From an uncultured Collinsella sp. (GTDB lineage Bacteria > Actinomycetota > Coriobacteriia > Coriobacteriales > Coriobacteriaceae): DNA of 64,000 bases. Of this stretch, positions 15,819 through 25,314 are shown piece by piece (the stretch's first letter is position 1; each line of letters opens with the position of its first letter). The notes under the pieces are model-generated. The model saw only the letters and a list, made by a program, of their open reading frames with translations, was not told where the DNA came from and did no database searches. The translations under genes were made by a program, and so were the position numbers. The DNA lies in contig CAUHCN010000008.1 of NCBI GenBank assembly GCA_959604825.1, positions 1 to 64,000 on the forward strand, read 5' to 3'.

Positions 15819-17246
15819 ATGGCAGTAGATAACAAGCAGATTGCCACCGATGTCCTCGAGCTCGTGGGCGGTGCGGAGAATGTTTCCGTTGCCACCAACT
15901 GCATGACGCGCCTGCGTCTGACGCTCAAGGATAACAGCAAGGCCGACGTGGAGAAGATCAAGAAGGTGAAGGGTGTTCTGGGTTGCCAGTTCGCCGGCAG
16001 CCAGCTCCAGGTCATCATCGGCCAGAACGTGCCCAAGGTGCTCGCCGAGTTCGTCGCCATCTCCGGCGTCAAGCAGGGCGAGGCCGTCAACGAGAACCTC
16101 GATGCTCCCAAGGAGAAGTTCGAGCTCAAGAACCTGCCCAACATCATCCTCGACTATCTGTCGGGCTCCATGACCCAGCTCATCCCGCTGCTCATGGCCG
16201 GCGGTCTGTTCCGTACCATCGCGGCCGTCCTCGGCCCCACCATGCTCGGTGTGCTCTCGGCCGACGACCCGACCTATACGTTCCTCTACACCACGCTGTA
16301 CGAGGCCACGTTCACCTTTATCCCCATCTACCTGGGTTATGCCGCGGCTAAGAAGCTCGGCGCCAGCCCGGTGCTCGGCATGCTGCTCGGTGGCGCCCTC
16401 ATGGCTCCTTCCGTGGTGAGCGTCGCCACCCAGGAGGGCGGCGGCATCATCTCCGTCTACGGCATCCAGATCGCTGCTGCCAACTATCAGCAGTCCGTCC
16501 TGCCGATCATCCTTTCGGTGCCCGTCCTGTACTTCATCGAGAAGTTCTTTAAGAAGGTTATGCCCGACGTGCTGTCCACGGTCTTCACGCCGTTCTGCAC
16601 CATGATCGTCACGATCCCCATTGCCTTCATCGTCCTCGCTCCGATCGGCAACGAGATCGGTACGCTGATCGCCAACGCCCTCTTCGGCCTTGCTGACCTT
16701 GGCGGCATCGGCATCCTGATCGTCATGGCCATCCTCGGCGCCTTCTGGCAGCTCTTCGTGGTCTGCGGCATGCACATGCCCGTCATCCTGCTCGCCCAGG
16801 TTCAGATCATCGCTGCCGGTTACGATCCCTTCGTCTTCGTTTCCACCAACTGCGCTATGGCCGCTGTCTGGGGCTGCGCCTTCGGTGCCTTCCTCAAGAT
16901 GAAGAACCCCGACGAGAAGTCTCTCGCCATCGGTTACGTCATCTCCGCCATCGCCGGCGGCGTCACCGAGCCCGCGCTCTTCGGCATCCTCATGCGCTTC
17001 CGTCGCACCATGTTTGGCATGTTCATCGGCGGTGCCATCGGCGCTGTGTTCTCCGGCCTCATGGGTGTTACCTACTACCTCGCAGGCGGTGCCTCCAACT
17101 TCCTGGTCTTCACCAACTACCTGCAGGGTGGCCAGATGAACACCGTCTGGGCTATCGTTGGTATGGCAATCTCCTTTGTCATCGCCGCTGCCGTCGTCTT
17201 TGCCTGCGGCTTCTCCAAGGAGGAACTCGCCGAGATGGAGGCCTAA
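15819..17246 (+). CDS. PTS beta-glucoside-type EIIBC permease (second)
   Basis: A 475-aa permease with EIIB (residues 1-90, phospho-cysteine C28 in NCMTRLRL) and EIIC domains, including the GGVTEPALFG motif near the end of EIIC. It lacks an EIIA domain, like the first EIIBC gene. GGGGAGGGG precedes the ATG at 15819; an in-frame ATG at 15804 would overlap this ribosome site. The gene is preceded by several TAAACA-type operator sites and followed by a strong terminator (17287-17325). A glycosidase-like gene lies downstream. It probably imports and phosphorylates a beta-glucoside; the specific sugar cannot be read from sequence. Confidence 0.9.
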   Translation: MAVDNKQIATDVLELVGGAENVSVATNCMTRLRLTLKDNSKADVEKIKKVKGVLGCQFAGSQLQVIIGQNVPKVLAEFVAISGVKQGEAVNENLDAPKEKFELKNLPNIILDYLSGSMTQLIPLLMAGGLFRTIAAVLGPTMLGVLSADDPTYTFLYTTLYEATFTFIPIYLGYAAAKKLGASPVLGMLLGGALMAPSVVSVATQEGGGIISVYGIQIAAANYQQSVLPIILSVPVLYFIEKFFKKVMPDVLSTVFTPFCTMIVTIPIAFIVLAPIGNEIGTLIANALFGLADLGGIGILIVMAILGAFWQLFVVCGMHMPVILLAQVQIIAAGYDPFVFVSTNCAMAAVWGCAFGAFLKMKNPDEKSLAIGYVISAIAGGVTEPALFGILMRFRRTMFGMFIGGAIGAVFSGLMGVTYYLAGGASNFLVFTNYLQGGQMNTVWAIVGMAISFVIAAAVVFACGFSKEELAEMEA

Positions 17247-17286
17247 GGCCAAACCGTTCGGTCACATATGACCTCACCTACACGAC

Positions 17287-17325
17287 AGGGCCCCGTCAGG
17301 CGTAAGCCCGGCGGGGCCCTTCTTG
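17287..17325 (+). terminator. Intrinsic terminator after the second EIIBC
   Basis: AGGGCCCCG(T)C pairs with G(G)CGGGGCCCT around AGGCGTAAGCC, followed by TCTTG. Strong GC stem, weak T-tail. Confidence 0.75.
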
Positions 17326-17365
17326 CAAGGTAGACTGATGGGGCGGACGGTATTCGCCCGCGATG

Positions 17366-17428
17366 GTTTGCCAAGCGGCGGGGGCTTTCGCGCGGGGTTA
17401 CCGCGAAAGCCCTCGGCGGTTCGCAAAT
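17366..17428 (+). promoter_or_regulatory. Long leader hairpin before the GH140-like gene
   Basis: GGGCTTTCGCG pairs perfectly with CGCGAAAGCCC, and the stem extends outwards imperfectly to TTTGC / GCAAA. It lies 27 bases before the start codon at 17455 and has no T-run, so it may act in the 5' leader. Confidence 0.5.
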
Positions 17429-17454
17429 CCTTTATCAAACGAAAGGACATGCAG

Positions 17455-18768
17455 ATGAGTTTGGGAAAGCTGACCGTCAACGGTCGCCAGGATGGCTTTT
17501 TGTGCGAGGGCAAACCGTTCTTCTGGTTTGCCGATACGTGCTGGAGCGCATTTACGAGCATCGCCGAGAACGACTGGGATTACTACCTGACCCGCCGTGC
17601 CGAGCAGGGCATGAACGCACTGCAGATCAACACGCTGCCGCAGTGGGATCGCTGCTGCCCCGACCTGGGCATTTGGCCCTATGCCAGCGAGGACGGCGTG
17701 CACTTTGATTGGTCCCGTCCCAACCAGGCGTACTGGGATCGTGCCGCCGCCATGTGCCGTGCTGCCGTCGAGCACGGCATTCGTCCGGCGCTCGTGCTCA
17801 TGTGGTGCAACTACGTGCCCGGTACCTGGGGTGCCAAGATCGCCGAGCGTTGCGGCGCCGAGGTTATGCCGCGTGAGGAGGTTCGCGTCCACGTTGCCCG
17901 CGTCGTCGAGAACCTGGGCGAGTTCGACCCCGTCTACGTGGTGACGGGCGATACCGACTTTGCCGGCGACGAGGCGATCGCCTATTACGAGGACGCCCTC
18001 GACGAGGTCGTCAAGCGCGCGCCCGAGGCACTGCGCACCATGCATATCAACCGCGGTAACCGCACCATTCCGGCGCAGTATCTGGACCGTCTGGACTTTT
18101 ATATGTTCCAGCCCGGCCACAACTACGAGGGCCAGCCCGAGGCATGGCGTCTGCCGCAGGACTTTATCGCCAACTATCCCAAAAAGCCGATGGTCAACTC
18201 CGAGCCTTGCTACGAGCAGATGGGTGCGTCGCGCAACGTCTACTGGCGTTTTACCGCGCAGGATTGCCGCGCGAGCGTATGGTCGTCGATTCTTGCCGGC
18301 GCCAGTGCCGGCGTGACCTATGGCGCACACGGCGTGTGGAACTGGCAGACATCGCGCAGCCAGGGCTCGGTCCTGGGCGAGGGCTTTGACATGCCCTTCC
18401 GCTGGCAAGAGTGCCTGCAGTTTGCGGGCGTGTGGGACTTTGGCCTGATCGAGCACGTGCTACGCGGCCTGGGTGCCACAAGCGCGGATGGGGCGGTAGC
18501 TGTTGAACCCGCGCAGGAGTTGCTCGACGATGCACGCGAAGCCATCCGTGTGGCGCGCGTGGGCGAACGCGTGGTGGTCTATCTGCCGAGGACCACGGCC
18601 GTCAAGCTCAAACTCGAGGGCGGCGCAACCGCCTGGAATGCTGTGGCGTTTGATCTGGAGAACAAGCGCGTGGCAAACCTGCCGGTTGTGCCCGTCGACG
18701 GTGCCGTGCGCGTGGCTCAGCATCCCTTTGAGCACGACGCGCTTCTGGTGGTCTCGCCCACTCAGTAG
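17455..18768 (+). CDS. DUF4038/GH140-like glycoside hydrolase
   Basis: A 437-aa protein starting MSLGKLTVNGRQDGFLCEG. The segment KPFFWFADTCWSAFTSI and the TIM-barrel-like body (INTLPQWDRCCPD, VVTGDTDF, NSEPCYEQ) match the DUF4038 family, which includes apiosidase-like GH140 enzymes acting on plant side-chain sugars. The glutamate in NSEPCYE (about residue 248) is a candidate catalytic residue. There is no signal peptide. ATG at 17455 is preferred because AAAGGA lies seven bases upstream; ATG at 17449 is too close. Probably cytosolic cleavage of an imported glycoside, with substrate unknown. It converges on an RpiR regulator gene. Confidence 0.75.
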   Translation: MSLGKLTVNGRQDGFLCEGKPFFWFADTCWSAFTSIAENDWDYYLTRRAEQGMNALQINTLPQWDRCCPDLGIWPYASEDGVHFDWSRPNQAYWDRAAAMCRAAVEHGIRPALVLMWCNYVPGTWGAKIAERCGAEVMPREEVRVHVARVVENLGEFDPVYVVTGDTDFAGDEAIAYYEDALDEVVKRAPEALRTMHINRGNRTIPAQYLDRLDFYMFQPGHNYEGQPEAWRLPQDFIANYPKKPMVNSEPCYEQMGASRNVYWRFTAQDCRASVWSSILAGASAGVTYGAHGVWNWQTSRSQGSVLGEGFDMPFRWQECLQFAGVWDFGLIEHVLRGLGATSADGAVAVEPAQELLDDAREAIRVARVGERVVVYLPRTTAVKLKLEGGATAWNAVAFDLENKRVANLPVVPVDGAVRVAQHPFEHDALLVVSPTQ

Positions 18769-18820
18769 CGCGCGGTTCCAACGCGACCAGCGGCAAAAAG
18801 GCGCGGGCAACGACTACAGA

Positions 18821-18891
18821 ATGAGGGTGGATAATCTCCCGTTTTTTGCCTGTGTACAGGCTCAAAGTGGGAGATTATCCACCCTCGTCAT
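18821..18891. repeat. GGATAATCTCCC palindrome, solo copy
   Basis: Arms ATGAGGGTGGATAATCTCCC (18821-18840) and GGGAGATTATCCACCCTC (from 18869, followed by GTCAT) enclose a loop with its own GCCTGTGTACAGGC hairpin. It lies between convergent genes and may terminate both; it matches the palindromes at 12075 and 48568. Confidence 0.8.
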
Positions 18892-18918
18892 TTAAGTGTC
18901 CAAAAATCCTCTCTCGTT

Positions 18919-19773
18919 TTATTTGAGCCCGGGCAGCTTGGTAAAGGGGAAGGACTGCTCGAGGAACTCGGAGCAGCGGGCGTAATCTTTGGCAAAGTAG
19001 CTGCTGTAGAGCGAATCGAGCACGTATTGCACGGCGATGTGACTGGCAAACTGCGTGATGCGGTGCGTCATGCTCTCGTGGTCACTCACCGTAAGGTAGG
19101 CGGCAAAGCCAGGGTGAATGCGCGCGCAATAAGGCGTGCCGATGACGATGACCGGGACATGTCGACTGCTGAGGATCGGCAAGATGTCCTTGAGGTTGGG
19201 GGCAAGGCCGCTGTAGGAGATGACGATTGCCGCATGGTCGGGGCCCGAGGCGAGCGCCGTTCGCACCTGGGCCTCGACACCGTCGTGGCACGTCGCGCTT
19301 TTACCGGCGGAGAGCAGGCGGTCGCGGAACATTCCCGCTGGATAGAGGTTGTGCGAGCCCGTGTAGATGTCCACGGTGCCGGCGCGCATGATGAGCTTGG
19401 CGGCGTGGTTGAGCTGTGCAGGGTCGAGCAGCTCCTGCGTTTCGGCCAAGGTGGTCTGGTAGAGCCCCTCCATGCGTTCCATCACCTGCGCAGGGGTGGA
19501 GGTGGCATCGAAGGGAAAGTTGATGTCCACGTCGCGCCGGTTGCCCGCCTCGGTCGCCTGGCGGATGAGCTCGACCTTGAGATCTTTGAAGCCCTCGAGG
19601 CCGAGCTTTTTGCAAAAGCGGTGAACGCTCGCGACCGAAACGTTGGCGCGCGCGGCAAATTCCTTAATGGAAAGCCCGCGCACATCCTCGCCCATGGCGA
19701 GCGCCGTTTGCCCAAGTTGTTGCTCGGTGGGGGTGAGGCTTTTGCCCTGCGTGATCTTTCGCCTGATATCCAT
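18919..19773 (-). CDS. RpiR family transcriptional regulator
   Basis: A 284-aa regulator. Residues 1-75 are the RpiR-type helix-turn-helix (IKEFAARANVSVASVHRFCKKLG) and residues ~110-250 a SIS sugar-phosphate-binding domain (VDIYTGSHNLYPAG, VISYSGLAPNLKDIL). Such proteins sense phosphosugars and repress or activate sugar genes. It converges with the GH140-like gene and lies downstream of the GH106-like gene on the same strand. Its targets probably include the surrounding glycosidase and PTS genes, which is inferred from position. Confidence 0.88.
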   Translation of the reverse strand: MDIRRKITQGKSLTPTEQQLGQTALAMGEDVRGLSIKEFAARANVSVASVHRFCKKLGLEGFKDLKVELIRQATEAGNRRDVDINFPFDATSTPAQVMERMEGLYQTTLAETQELLDPAQLNHAAKLIMRAGTVDIYTGSHNLYPAGMFRDRLLSAGKSATCHDGVEAQVRTALASGPDHAAIVISYSGLAPNLKDILPILSSRHVPVIVIGTPYCARIHPGFAAYLTVSDHESMTHRITQFASHIAVQYVLDSLYSSYFAKDYARCSEFLEQSFPFTKLPGLK

Positions 19774-19847
19774 ATGGCTCCTATGCGTTTGCGTCGCGAT
19801 AAACCAATCATAGCGATAAATAAAACGTTCGGCTTGGCTGGGAGTTT

Positions 19848-19937
19848 TGGTCCGCCGGTCTATGAACGACGGACCGCTCGACGCTGCGCGGGCTCAACAT
19901 AGGGCGTGCCCTGCCCGAGTTGTTTGCGCTCGGGCTG
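19848..19937 (+). repeat. Degenerate double-hairpin element
   Basis: A hairpin GGTCCG/CGGACC is followed directly by GCTCGACGCTGCGCGGGC (19876-19893), the marker of the element found after pyrE. The second hairpin is only partly preserved (GGGC-GT-GCCC, then GCGCTCGGGC). It lies between the RpiR gene and the end of the GH106-like gene. Confidence 0.55.
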
Positions 19938-22529
19938 CTATCCGAGCACGCGTACGGGCCCCAAGAGGCCGCTGGGATCGGAGGGCTCGGTCATGCCGAA
20001 CATGTCGGGGACGGCGTGGTCGAGGGTGTTGATGATATCGATCGTAAGCGCGTGCTCGCCGGCTAAAAGTGCGGCGGCCTCAAAGCGGTAAGGCGGACAG
20101 ATGCGGGTGCCGAGGGATTTGCCGTCGAGGGTGACGGTTGCGGTCTCAAAGACCTCGCCAAGGTCGATGACGGTGCGGGTGGCCGCTTCGCCCAGGACAA
20201 AGGAGGCCCGGTAGCGGAATGTGCCGGCCTTGCCGGGGAACTCGGCCGAGGAAAGGTCGTGCAGGTCTGCAAGCTCAACAGACTCGCCAAAGGCATCGGT
20301 GCCAGGGGCAGAGAAGGCAACCGCCCAGGGCCCGTCGACGCATGTGGCTTCGTCTTCGGCGGTTGCCACAGCAACGGAACCTGTAGCCCCAAGGACCACG
20401 ATGCAGCTCTCGTAGGGAGCAAGCTCGAGCGTGCCGTCAAAGGCGGCGGGCTCGGTGCCGTTGAGCAGGTCGAGGCGCGCGCCTGCAACGGGTGTGCCGT
20501 CGGCAAGCGCAATCTGAGTGGAGATACCCTGCTTGGGATGCTCGTTGACGAGCATCAGATAGCTCTCGCCCGCCCGCTCGTAGCGCAGTGCGCGCAGCCA
20601 GGGCTGGGGCGCGGCGCAAACCACGGTCTGCATGCCGGTGTTGGCAAGTGTGTCTGCGAGCTCGGTGGTCGCCAGGAGCTTGATGCCGGCGACCGCGGCT
20701 GCATCCAGGGAGGCAAAGCCCTCGCGGCCTGCAGTGTCACCGTCGTAGCGCTTGTTCGGCAACTCATCCAGCGCGTACACGGCAACACCTGCGGCTGCGG
20801 CACGCGCGGCAAAGTCGAGCACGGCTCCGCCGACAAACTCGGCTCCGGGCATCACCAGGCAGCGGTATGCCTGGCCGTTCACGCCAAAGCCGCTACCGTC
20901 TGCGGCAATTTCAACGGCATAGCGCCCTGCGTCCTCAAATGCCTCTGCCGGCACGATGTCAAAGTCGACCTGCGCGCGCATAAGCTCGGAGGCGGCATGC
21001 TGCATAAAGTTCGCCTCGCCTGCCCACTCGGCGTCCGCATGGTAGAGAAGCGCCACCGGGGTCGTTGCGCGCCCGCCGCTCAGCAGGCTCGCCGTACGGT
21101 TCATGTAGCTCATGAGCTGCCCAAAGTGTGCAAACTGGGGGTTTTGGCCATGCGCATAGAAATGCGGCGGGCAGTCCCAGTCGGGGAAGGCGGCCATGCT
21201 AAAGGCATGCGGCACAAACCAATTGACGCCGCGCACCAAAAAATGATCGGCGATCCACTTCATCTCGCGTAGGCCTTCGTGCCATCCAAATGCGCCAAAG
21301 ACCTCGGCCATGCAGCGCCCCTGCTTTTTGGGGTCGAGGTGCGCTGCCGAGGAGCCCAGCTTGGGCAGCACGTAGTTATAGAACTCGAGGTCCCACACGC
21401 CGCGTCCGTAGCTGTGAAGGCCGCGGTCCATGCCGGGTACCAGCTGGTTGATCACGATCTCGACGCCCGCCATGTCCTGACCGCCCACGGCGCGGAAGTA
21501 GTGCCCGGCGCCCACGCCCAGGCGCGCGTGGCAGTCCTTGTCCTCGATAACGTGGCCGATGTACTGCACGCCGCGCGCGCGGCACCAGTCTCCGAGCTGG
21601 TCGCAGAAGCACTCCTTATAGAGGGTGCTCGCGATGTCCATATAGACGTGGCGTACGTGCGCGCCGGCCGGCTCGCGGTCCCACAGGTGCGGGAGCTCGG
21701 CCAGGTAGCGCTCGCCCAGTGCCGCGCGTAGGCGACGCTCAAGCTCGGCCGACCAGGGTAGGGGCGCGGTGGCCTTGCCGATGAGCGTGTCCGAGATGCC
21801 ATCGGGGCCCGTGGTGCCCTTCTCGTTGGCAAATCCGGGCTCATCGGAGAAAAAGCCCAGGATCGTCTTGCCAAACTCATCGCCCAGATGCTCAAAATGC
21901 GGCTCGTAGACAGCATCGATGAGCTGCGCCACCGAGGCGCGGTCGACCATATTGATGTAGTCCTCGTTGTAGGAGGTCTTGCCGCTCGTGAACATCACGC
22001 ATGCCTGCGTGAGGCCCGCAGGTGCATCGAAGACCAGGCGGCTGGGGTTGCCGTCTGCATCGTCGATTACTCGGTAAGCGACGTCGACGGGGCTGCCGTC
22101 CTGCATAAATGTCACGCCGTAGAAGCGCTCCGTTTTGTCGAGCATGTTGGCGAGCGCGATGCTCGCGGCGGACGTGGGGCCCACGATGTCGAACGTGCGG
22201 TGCGTGAGCACGATCTTGCGGAGCTCGGGCACGGCCTCCTTGACGGCGCCGTTGGCAAAGCCCGTGGGGAAGTGCGCGTCGTCCAAGATCCAGAGCTTAA
22301 GGCCCAGCTGCCTGCACTCGTCAATGACAAAGCGCAAGTCGCGCCACCAGCCCTCGCCGCAAAAATCGGGGTGTGGGCGGCTTTCGAGACAGACCTCGTG
22401 GATGTCGGCGCCGGCGATCTTTTCCAGATACTCGGCAATGGTCTTATGGCTCTCGCCCTTCATCCACAAAAACGGAAGCACGTGGTTGTCGTATGTGCCC
22501 TCGAGCACCTGCTGATAGTACGCGGTCAT
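19938..22529 (-). CDS. Large glycosyl hydrolase (GH106-like)
   Basis: An 863-aa protein. A TIM-barrel-like N-terminal half (HEVCLESRPHPDFCGEGWW, LWILDDAHFPTGFANG, ILGFFSDEPGFAN) is followed by a Rossmann-like/beta-galactosidase trimerisation-type segment and a C-terminal jelly-roll (ATVTLDGKSLGTRICPPYRFE). This arrangement resembles GH106 alpha-L-rhamnosidases and related families; exact family and substrate need a profile search. There is no signal peptide, suggesting cytosolic action on oligosaccharides or glycosides. AAGGAGG precedes the ATG at 22529; the longer open frame upstream overlaps the AraC gene and is not credible. It is divergent from the AraC regulator. Confidence 0.7.
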   Translation of the reverse strand: MTAYYQQVLEGTYDNHVLPFLWMKGESHKTIAEYLEKIAGADIHEVCLESRPHPDFCGEGWWRDLRFVIDECRQLGLKLWILDDAHFPTGFANGAVKEAVPELRKIVLTHRTFDIVGPTSAASIALANMLDKTERFYGVTFMQDGSPVDVAYRVIDDADGNPSRLVFDAPAGLTQACVMFTSGKTSYNEDYINMVDRASVAQLIDAVYEPHFEHLGDEFGKTILGFFSDEPGFANEKGTTGPDGISDTLIGKATAPLPWSAELERRLRAALGERYLAELPHLWDREPAGAHVRHVYMDIASTLYKECFCDQLGDWCRARGVQYIGHVIEDKDCHARLGVGAGHYFRAVGGQDMAGVEIVINQLVPGMDRGLHSYGRGVWDLEFYNYVLPKLGSSAAHLDPKKQGRCMAEVFGAFGWHEGLREMKWIADHFLVRGVNWFVPHAFSMAAFPDWDCPPHFYAHGQNPQFAHFGQLMSYMNRTASLLSGGRATTPVALLYHADAEWAGEANFMQHAASELMRAQVDFDIVPAEAFEDAGRYAVEIAADGSGFGVNGQAYRCLVMPGAEFVGGAVLDFAARAAAAGVAVYALDELPNKRYDGDTAGREGFASLDAAAVAGIKLLATTELADTLANTGMQTVVCAAPQPWLRALRYERAGESYLMLVNEHPKQGISTQIALADGTPVAGARLDLLNGTEPAAFDGTLELAPYESCIVVLGATGSVAVATAEDEATCVDGPWAVAFSAPGTDAFGESVELADLHDLSSAEFPGKAGTFRYRASFVLGEAATRTVIDLGEVFETATVTLDGKSLGTRICPPYRFEAAALLAGEHALTIDIINTLDHAVPDMFGMTEPSDPSGLLGPVRVLG

Positions 22530-22643
22530 GGATCCTCCTTGGCTCGATCGATCTGCTGCATAGCACAGATTATGGACGCGTCGGCGCGTTCTGCTAATAT
22601 CTGAATCACGACGAACTATGACCAAATCAACGATTGGCAAGCC
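22530..22643. promoter_or_regulatory. Divergent promoter between GH106-like gene and araC-type gene
   Basis: A 114-bp AT-richer gap that must hold both start regions. The layout suggests that the AraC-type protein controls the hydrolase gene. No clear inverted operator is visible. Confidence 0.45.
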
Positions 22644-23636
22644 ATGGAGATCGACGAGCTCGAGCGTAGGCTCAACGAACTGAGCGCCAGTGAGATCGCT
22701 TATAAAGACGGCATGGCATTTGATTGGTCGATTATGACCGAGCATGTCGAAATCGACGGATGCCCAGTGCGCAAGATTGGGCAGCCAGGGTTTGCCTATG
22801 CCCAGCCCGGCATGCCGCGCGGCCTGACGATAAGGAAAAACTCGCGCTTTAATGCAGTTCCCGAGCACGTGCATGATTACGTGGAGATGAGCTATGTGTA
22901 TCGCGGGCGCTGCCCGCAGACGGTGGCGGGGGAGAGGCTCGAGTTGCGCCGCAACGAGGTGCTTTTGCTCGACGCCCTTTGCCCTCATGCCGTGGCGGCG
23001 CTCGGCGAGGACGACATCATGCTGAGCATGACCGTTTCACGCTCTTTTTTGCGCCGGAGTCTCGAGTCGAGCCTCTCGCGCGAGAGCGCGGTCTCGCGGT
23101 TTTTGTTCAACGCGCTCAACAGCGAGACGGACCATCGGGGCCATGTCCGTTTTTACTGCGGCGAGAGCCGTCGGATTCGGCGCTACATGCAGGAGATGCT
23201 CTGCGAGCTGTACGACCCGAGCCCCAACGGTCCCGAGATCGTCTTGCGTCTGTTTCAGCTGTTTTTGGCCGAGCTCATGGATTGCTACGAGCGCGAGCTG
23301 GTGCGCGGCGCGGCGGACGGCACGGCGGGGCCCACTGCCCTGGTGACGGGAATGCTTGGCTATATCGATCGCGAATTCGCCGCGTGCTCCCTCGAGGGGA
23401 TGGCGGCGGAGTTTGGCTTGAGCCCTAATTATGCGACGGCGCTTCTCAAGCGCCATGTGGGCAAGACCTTTAGGCAGCTTGTGCAGGAGCGACGCCTGGT
23501 ACGTGCGGCCGAGCTTCTGCGCGGCGGCGCCACGGCCGGGGCGGCTGCGCATGCGGTGGGCTATGAAAACATGAGCTTCTTCTACCGTAAGTTTCACGAC
23601 AAGTATGGCTGCACCCCCGCGGCATACCGCCGGTAA
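22644..23636 (+). CDS. AraC family transcriptional regulator
   Basis: A 330-aa regulator with an N-terminal cupin-like sensor (EHVHDYVEMSYVYRGRCPQ, residues ~75-130) and a C-terminal double helix-turn-helix (MAAEFGLSPNYATALLKRHVGKTF, then AAHAVGYENMSFFYRKFHDKYG). The family usually activates sugar genes on binding an effector. It is divergent from the large GH106-like hydrolase and lies 167 bp upstream of a 6-phospho-beta-glucosidase gene; either could be a target. Confidence 0.88.
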   Translation: MEIDELERRLNELSASEIAYKDGMAFDWSIMTEHVEIDGCPVRKIGQPGFAYAQPGMPRGLTIRKNSRFNAVPEHVHDYVEMSYVYRGRCPQTVAGERLELRRNEVLLLDALCPHAVAALGEDDIMLSMTVSRSFLRRSLESSLSRESAVSRFLFNALNSETDHRGHVRFYCGESRRIRRYMQEMLCELYDPSPNGPEIVLRLFQLFLAELMDCYERELVRGAADGTAGPTALVTGMLGYIDREFAACSLEGMAAEFGLSPNYATALLKRHVGKTFRQLVQERRLVRAAELLRGGATAGAAAHAVGYENMSFFYRKFHDKYGCTPAAYRR

Positions 23637-23672
23637 GCGCGGGGCGGATCGTCTTCGCTCCTTCGGTGTCAA

Positions 23673-23725
23673 AAAGTTTCAGCTGCAGCGCTGTTGCAGC
23701 GCGCGTCTGCGAAAAGAAGTGTCGG
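23673..23725 (+). promoter_or_regulatory. Shared upstream element of the two bglA genes (copy 2)
   Basis: AAAGTTTCAG is followed by a GCTGCA/TGCAGC hairpin and then GCGAAAAGAAGTGTCGG ending 78 nt before the start codon. The 3' 17 bases are identical to those at 4693-4709, the stem sequence differs but still pairs, and spacing agrees within two bases. Confidence 0.6.
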
Positions 23726-23803
23726 GTTTGGCACCCCTGCCCCTGCCTGTCGCGTGCGTGGGCGATACTCGGCCTATCGACCCGCAATGCAAAGGAGATG
23801 CTC

Positions 23804-25252
23804 ATGGCAAACATCAAGTTCCCCGAGGGTTTCTATTGGGGCGGCGCCACGGCCGCCAATCAGTTTGAGGGCGCTTGGAACGTGGACGGCCGCGGTCCGT
23901 CGGTCGACGACCACTTCTTGGGTGGCAGCTACAAGGAGCCGCGCCAGATTACGATCGACATCGACCCTAACCGCTTCTACCCCAACCATGACGGTATCGA
24001 CTTTTACCATCACTACGAGGAGGACATCGCGCTGTTCGCCGAGATGGGCTTTACCATGTTCCGCATGTCCATCTCTTGGAGCCGCATCTTCCCCAACGGT
24101 GACGACGCCGAGCCCAACGAGGCCGGCCTCGCCTTCTACGACCGCGTCTTCGACTGCCTGCGCGCTCACAATATCGAGCCGCTCGTGACCCTGTCGCACT
24201 ACGAGATGCCCTATCACCTGGTCGAGAAATACAACGGCTGGGCGAGCCGCGAGCTCATCGGCTTCTTTGAGAAGTACTGCCAGACCGTCTTCGACCGCTA
24301 TCAGGACAAGGTCAAGTTCTGGCTCACCTTCAACGAGATCAACTGCGGCACTCAGGACATGGGCAACCTCTTTGAGACCAGCATGATTCAGGGCTTTGAG
24401 GGCCCGGCTTCGGCGGTCCATGCTACGCCGCAGGCTCGTATGCAGGCGCTGCACCACCAGTTTGTCGCCAGCGGCCGCGTCGTGCGCTATGCCCACGAGC
24501 ACTATCCGCAGTTTAAGATGGGCAACATGGACTGCTTCGTCCTCTCCTATGCCGCCACGTGCGATCCGGCCGACGTGTTCGCCACGCAGCAGGAGATGAA
24601 TACCATGAACTGGTACTGCTCCGACGTGCAGGTGCGCGGCAAGTATCCGTTCTATGCCAAGCGCTTCTGGGCCGAGAACGATGTCGAGCTTGTGATGGAG
24701 GACGGTGACCTGCAGGATATCGCCGACGGCAAGGTCGATTTCTACACCTTTAGCTACTACATGTCCGGCACCGTGGGCACCCACAAGGATCACGAGATGA
24801 CCGAGGGCAACATGACCTTTGGCGGCAAGAATCCCTATCTGGAGTCCACCGACTGGGGCTGGCAGATCGATCCGCTGGGTCTGCGCATCGCCCTCAACGA
24901 GATTTACGCCCGCTACGAGATTCCGCTGATGGTGGTCGAGAATGGCATGGGCGCCTACGATGAGGTCGAGGAGGACGGCTCCATCCGTGACCCGTATCGT
25001 ATCGCCTACTTGCAGAGCCACGTCAAGGCCATGGGCGAGGCCATTGCCGACGGCGTCGACCTGATCGCCTACACCTGGTGGGGCCCCATCGACCTGGTTT
25101 CCGCCGGCACCGGCGAGATGCGCAAGCGCTACGGCTTTATCCACGTCGATAAGTACGACGACGGCACCGGTACCTACGAGCGACGCCGCAAGGACAGCTT
25201 CTACGCCTACCAGAAGATCATCAAGTCCAACGGTGCCGAGGGCCTGGATTAA
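23804..25252 (+). CDS. 6-phospho-beta-glucosidase (GH1), second copy
   Basis: A 482-aa GH1 enzyme starting MANIKFPEGFYWGGATAANQ. Catalytic glutamates are E178 (LTFNEIN) and E379 (VVENGMG); the SAGTGEMRKRYGFIHVD segment matches the first copy. It hydrolyses phosphorylated beta-glucosides in the cytoplasm. AAAGGAG lies six bases before the ATG at 23804; an ATG at 23798 overlaps that site. Divergent loops compared with the first copy (for example residues 30-60 and 185-215) suggest a different aglycone preference. The stand-alone EIIA gene follows after 140 bp. Confidence 0.92.
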   Translation: MANIKFPEGFYWGGATAANQFEGAWNVDGRGPSVDDHFLGGSYKEPRQITIDIDPNRFYPNHDGIDFYHHYEEDIALFAEMGFTMFRMSISWSRIFPNGDDAEPNEAGLAFYDRVFDCLRAHNIEPLVTLSHYEMPYHLVEKYNGWASRELIGFFEKYCQTVFDRYQDKVKFWLTFNEINCGTQDMGNLFETSMIQGFEGPASAVHATPQARMQALHHQFVASGRVVRYAHEHYPQFKMGNMDCFVLSYAATCDPADVFATQQEMNTMNWYCSDVQVRGKYPFYAKRFWAENDVELVMEDGDLQDIADGKVDFYTFSYYMSGTVGTHKDHEMTEGNMTFGGKNPYLESTDWGWQIDPLGLRIALNEIYARYEIPLMVVENGMGAYDEVEEDGSIRDPYRIAYLQSHVKAMGEAIADGVDLIAYTWWGPIDLVSAGTGEMRKRYGFIHVDKYDDGTGTYERRRKDSFYAYQKIIKSNGAEGLD

Positions 25253-25314
25253 TCGACAATATGAGTGCCACCGGGGAAAGGCGTTGGGATGGGCTCGCGA
25301 TTCGAGTCCCTACC

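Noticed and set aside
22530..22988. N-terminal extension of the GH106-like ORF
   Set aside because: It would overlap the divergent AraC gene; the ATG at 22529 has an AAGGAGG site.
25291..25312. Possible tRNA T-arm (GATTCGAGTCC)
   Set aside because: No anticodon or acceptor stem can be formed around it; it is a small hairpin after the glucosidase gene.
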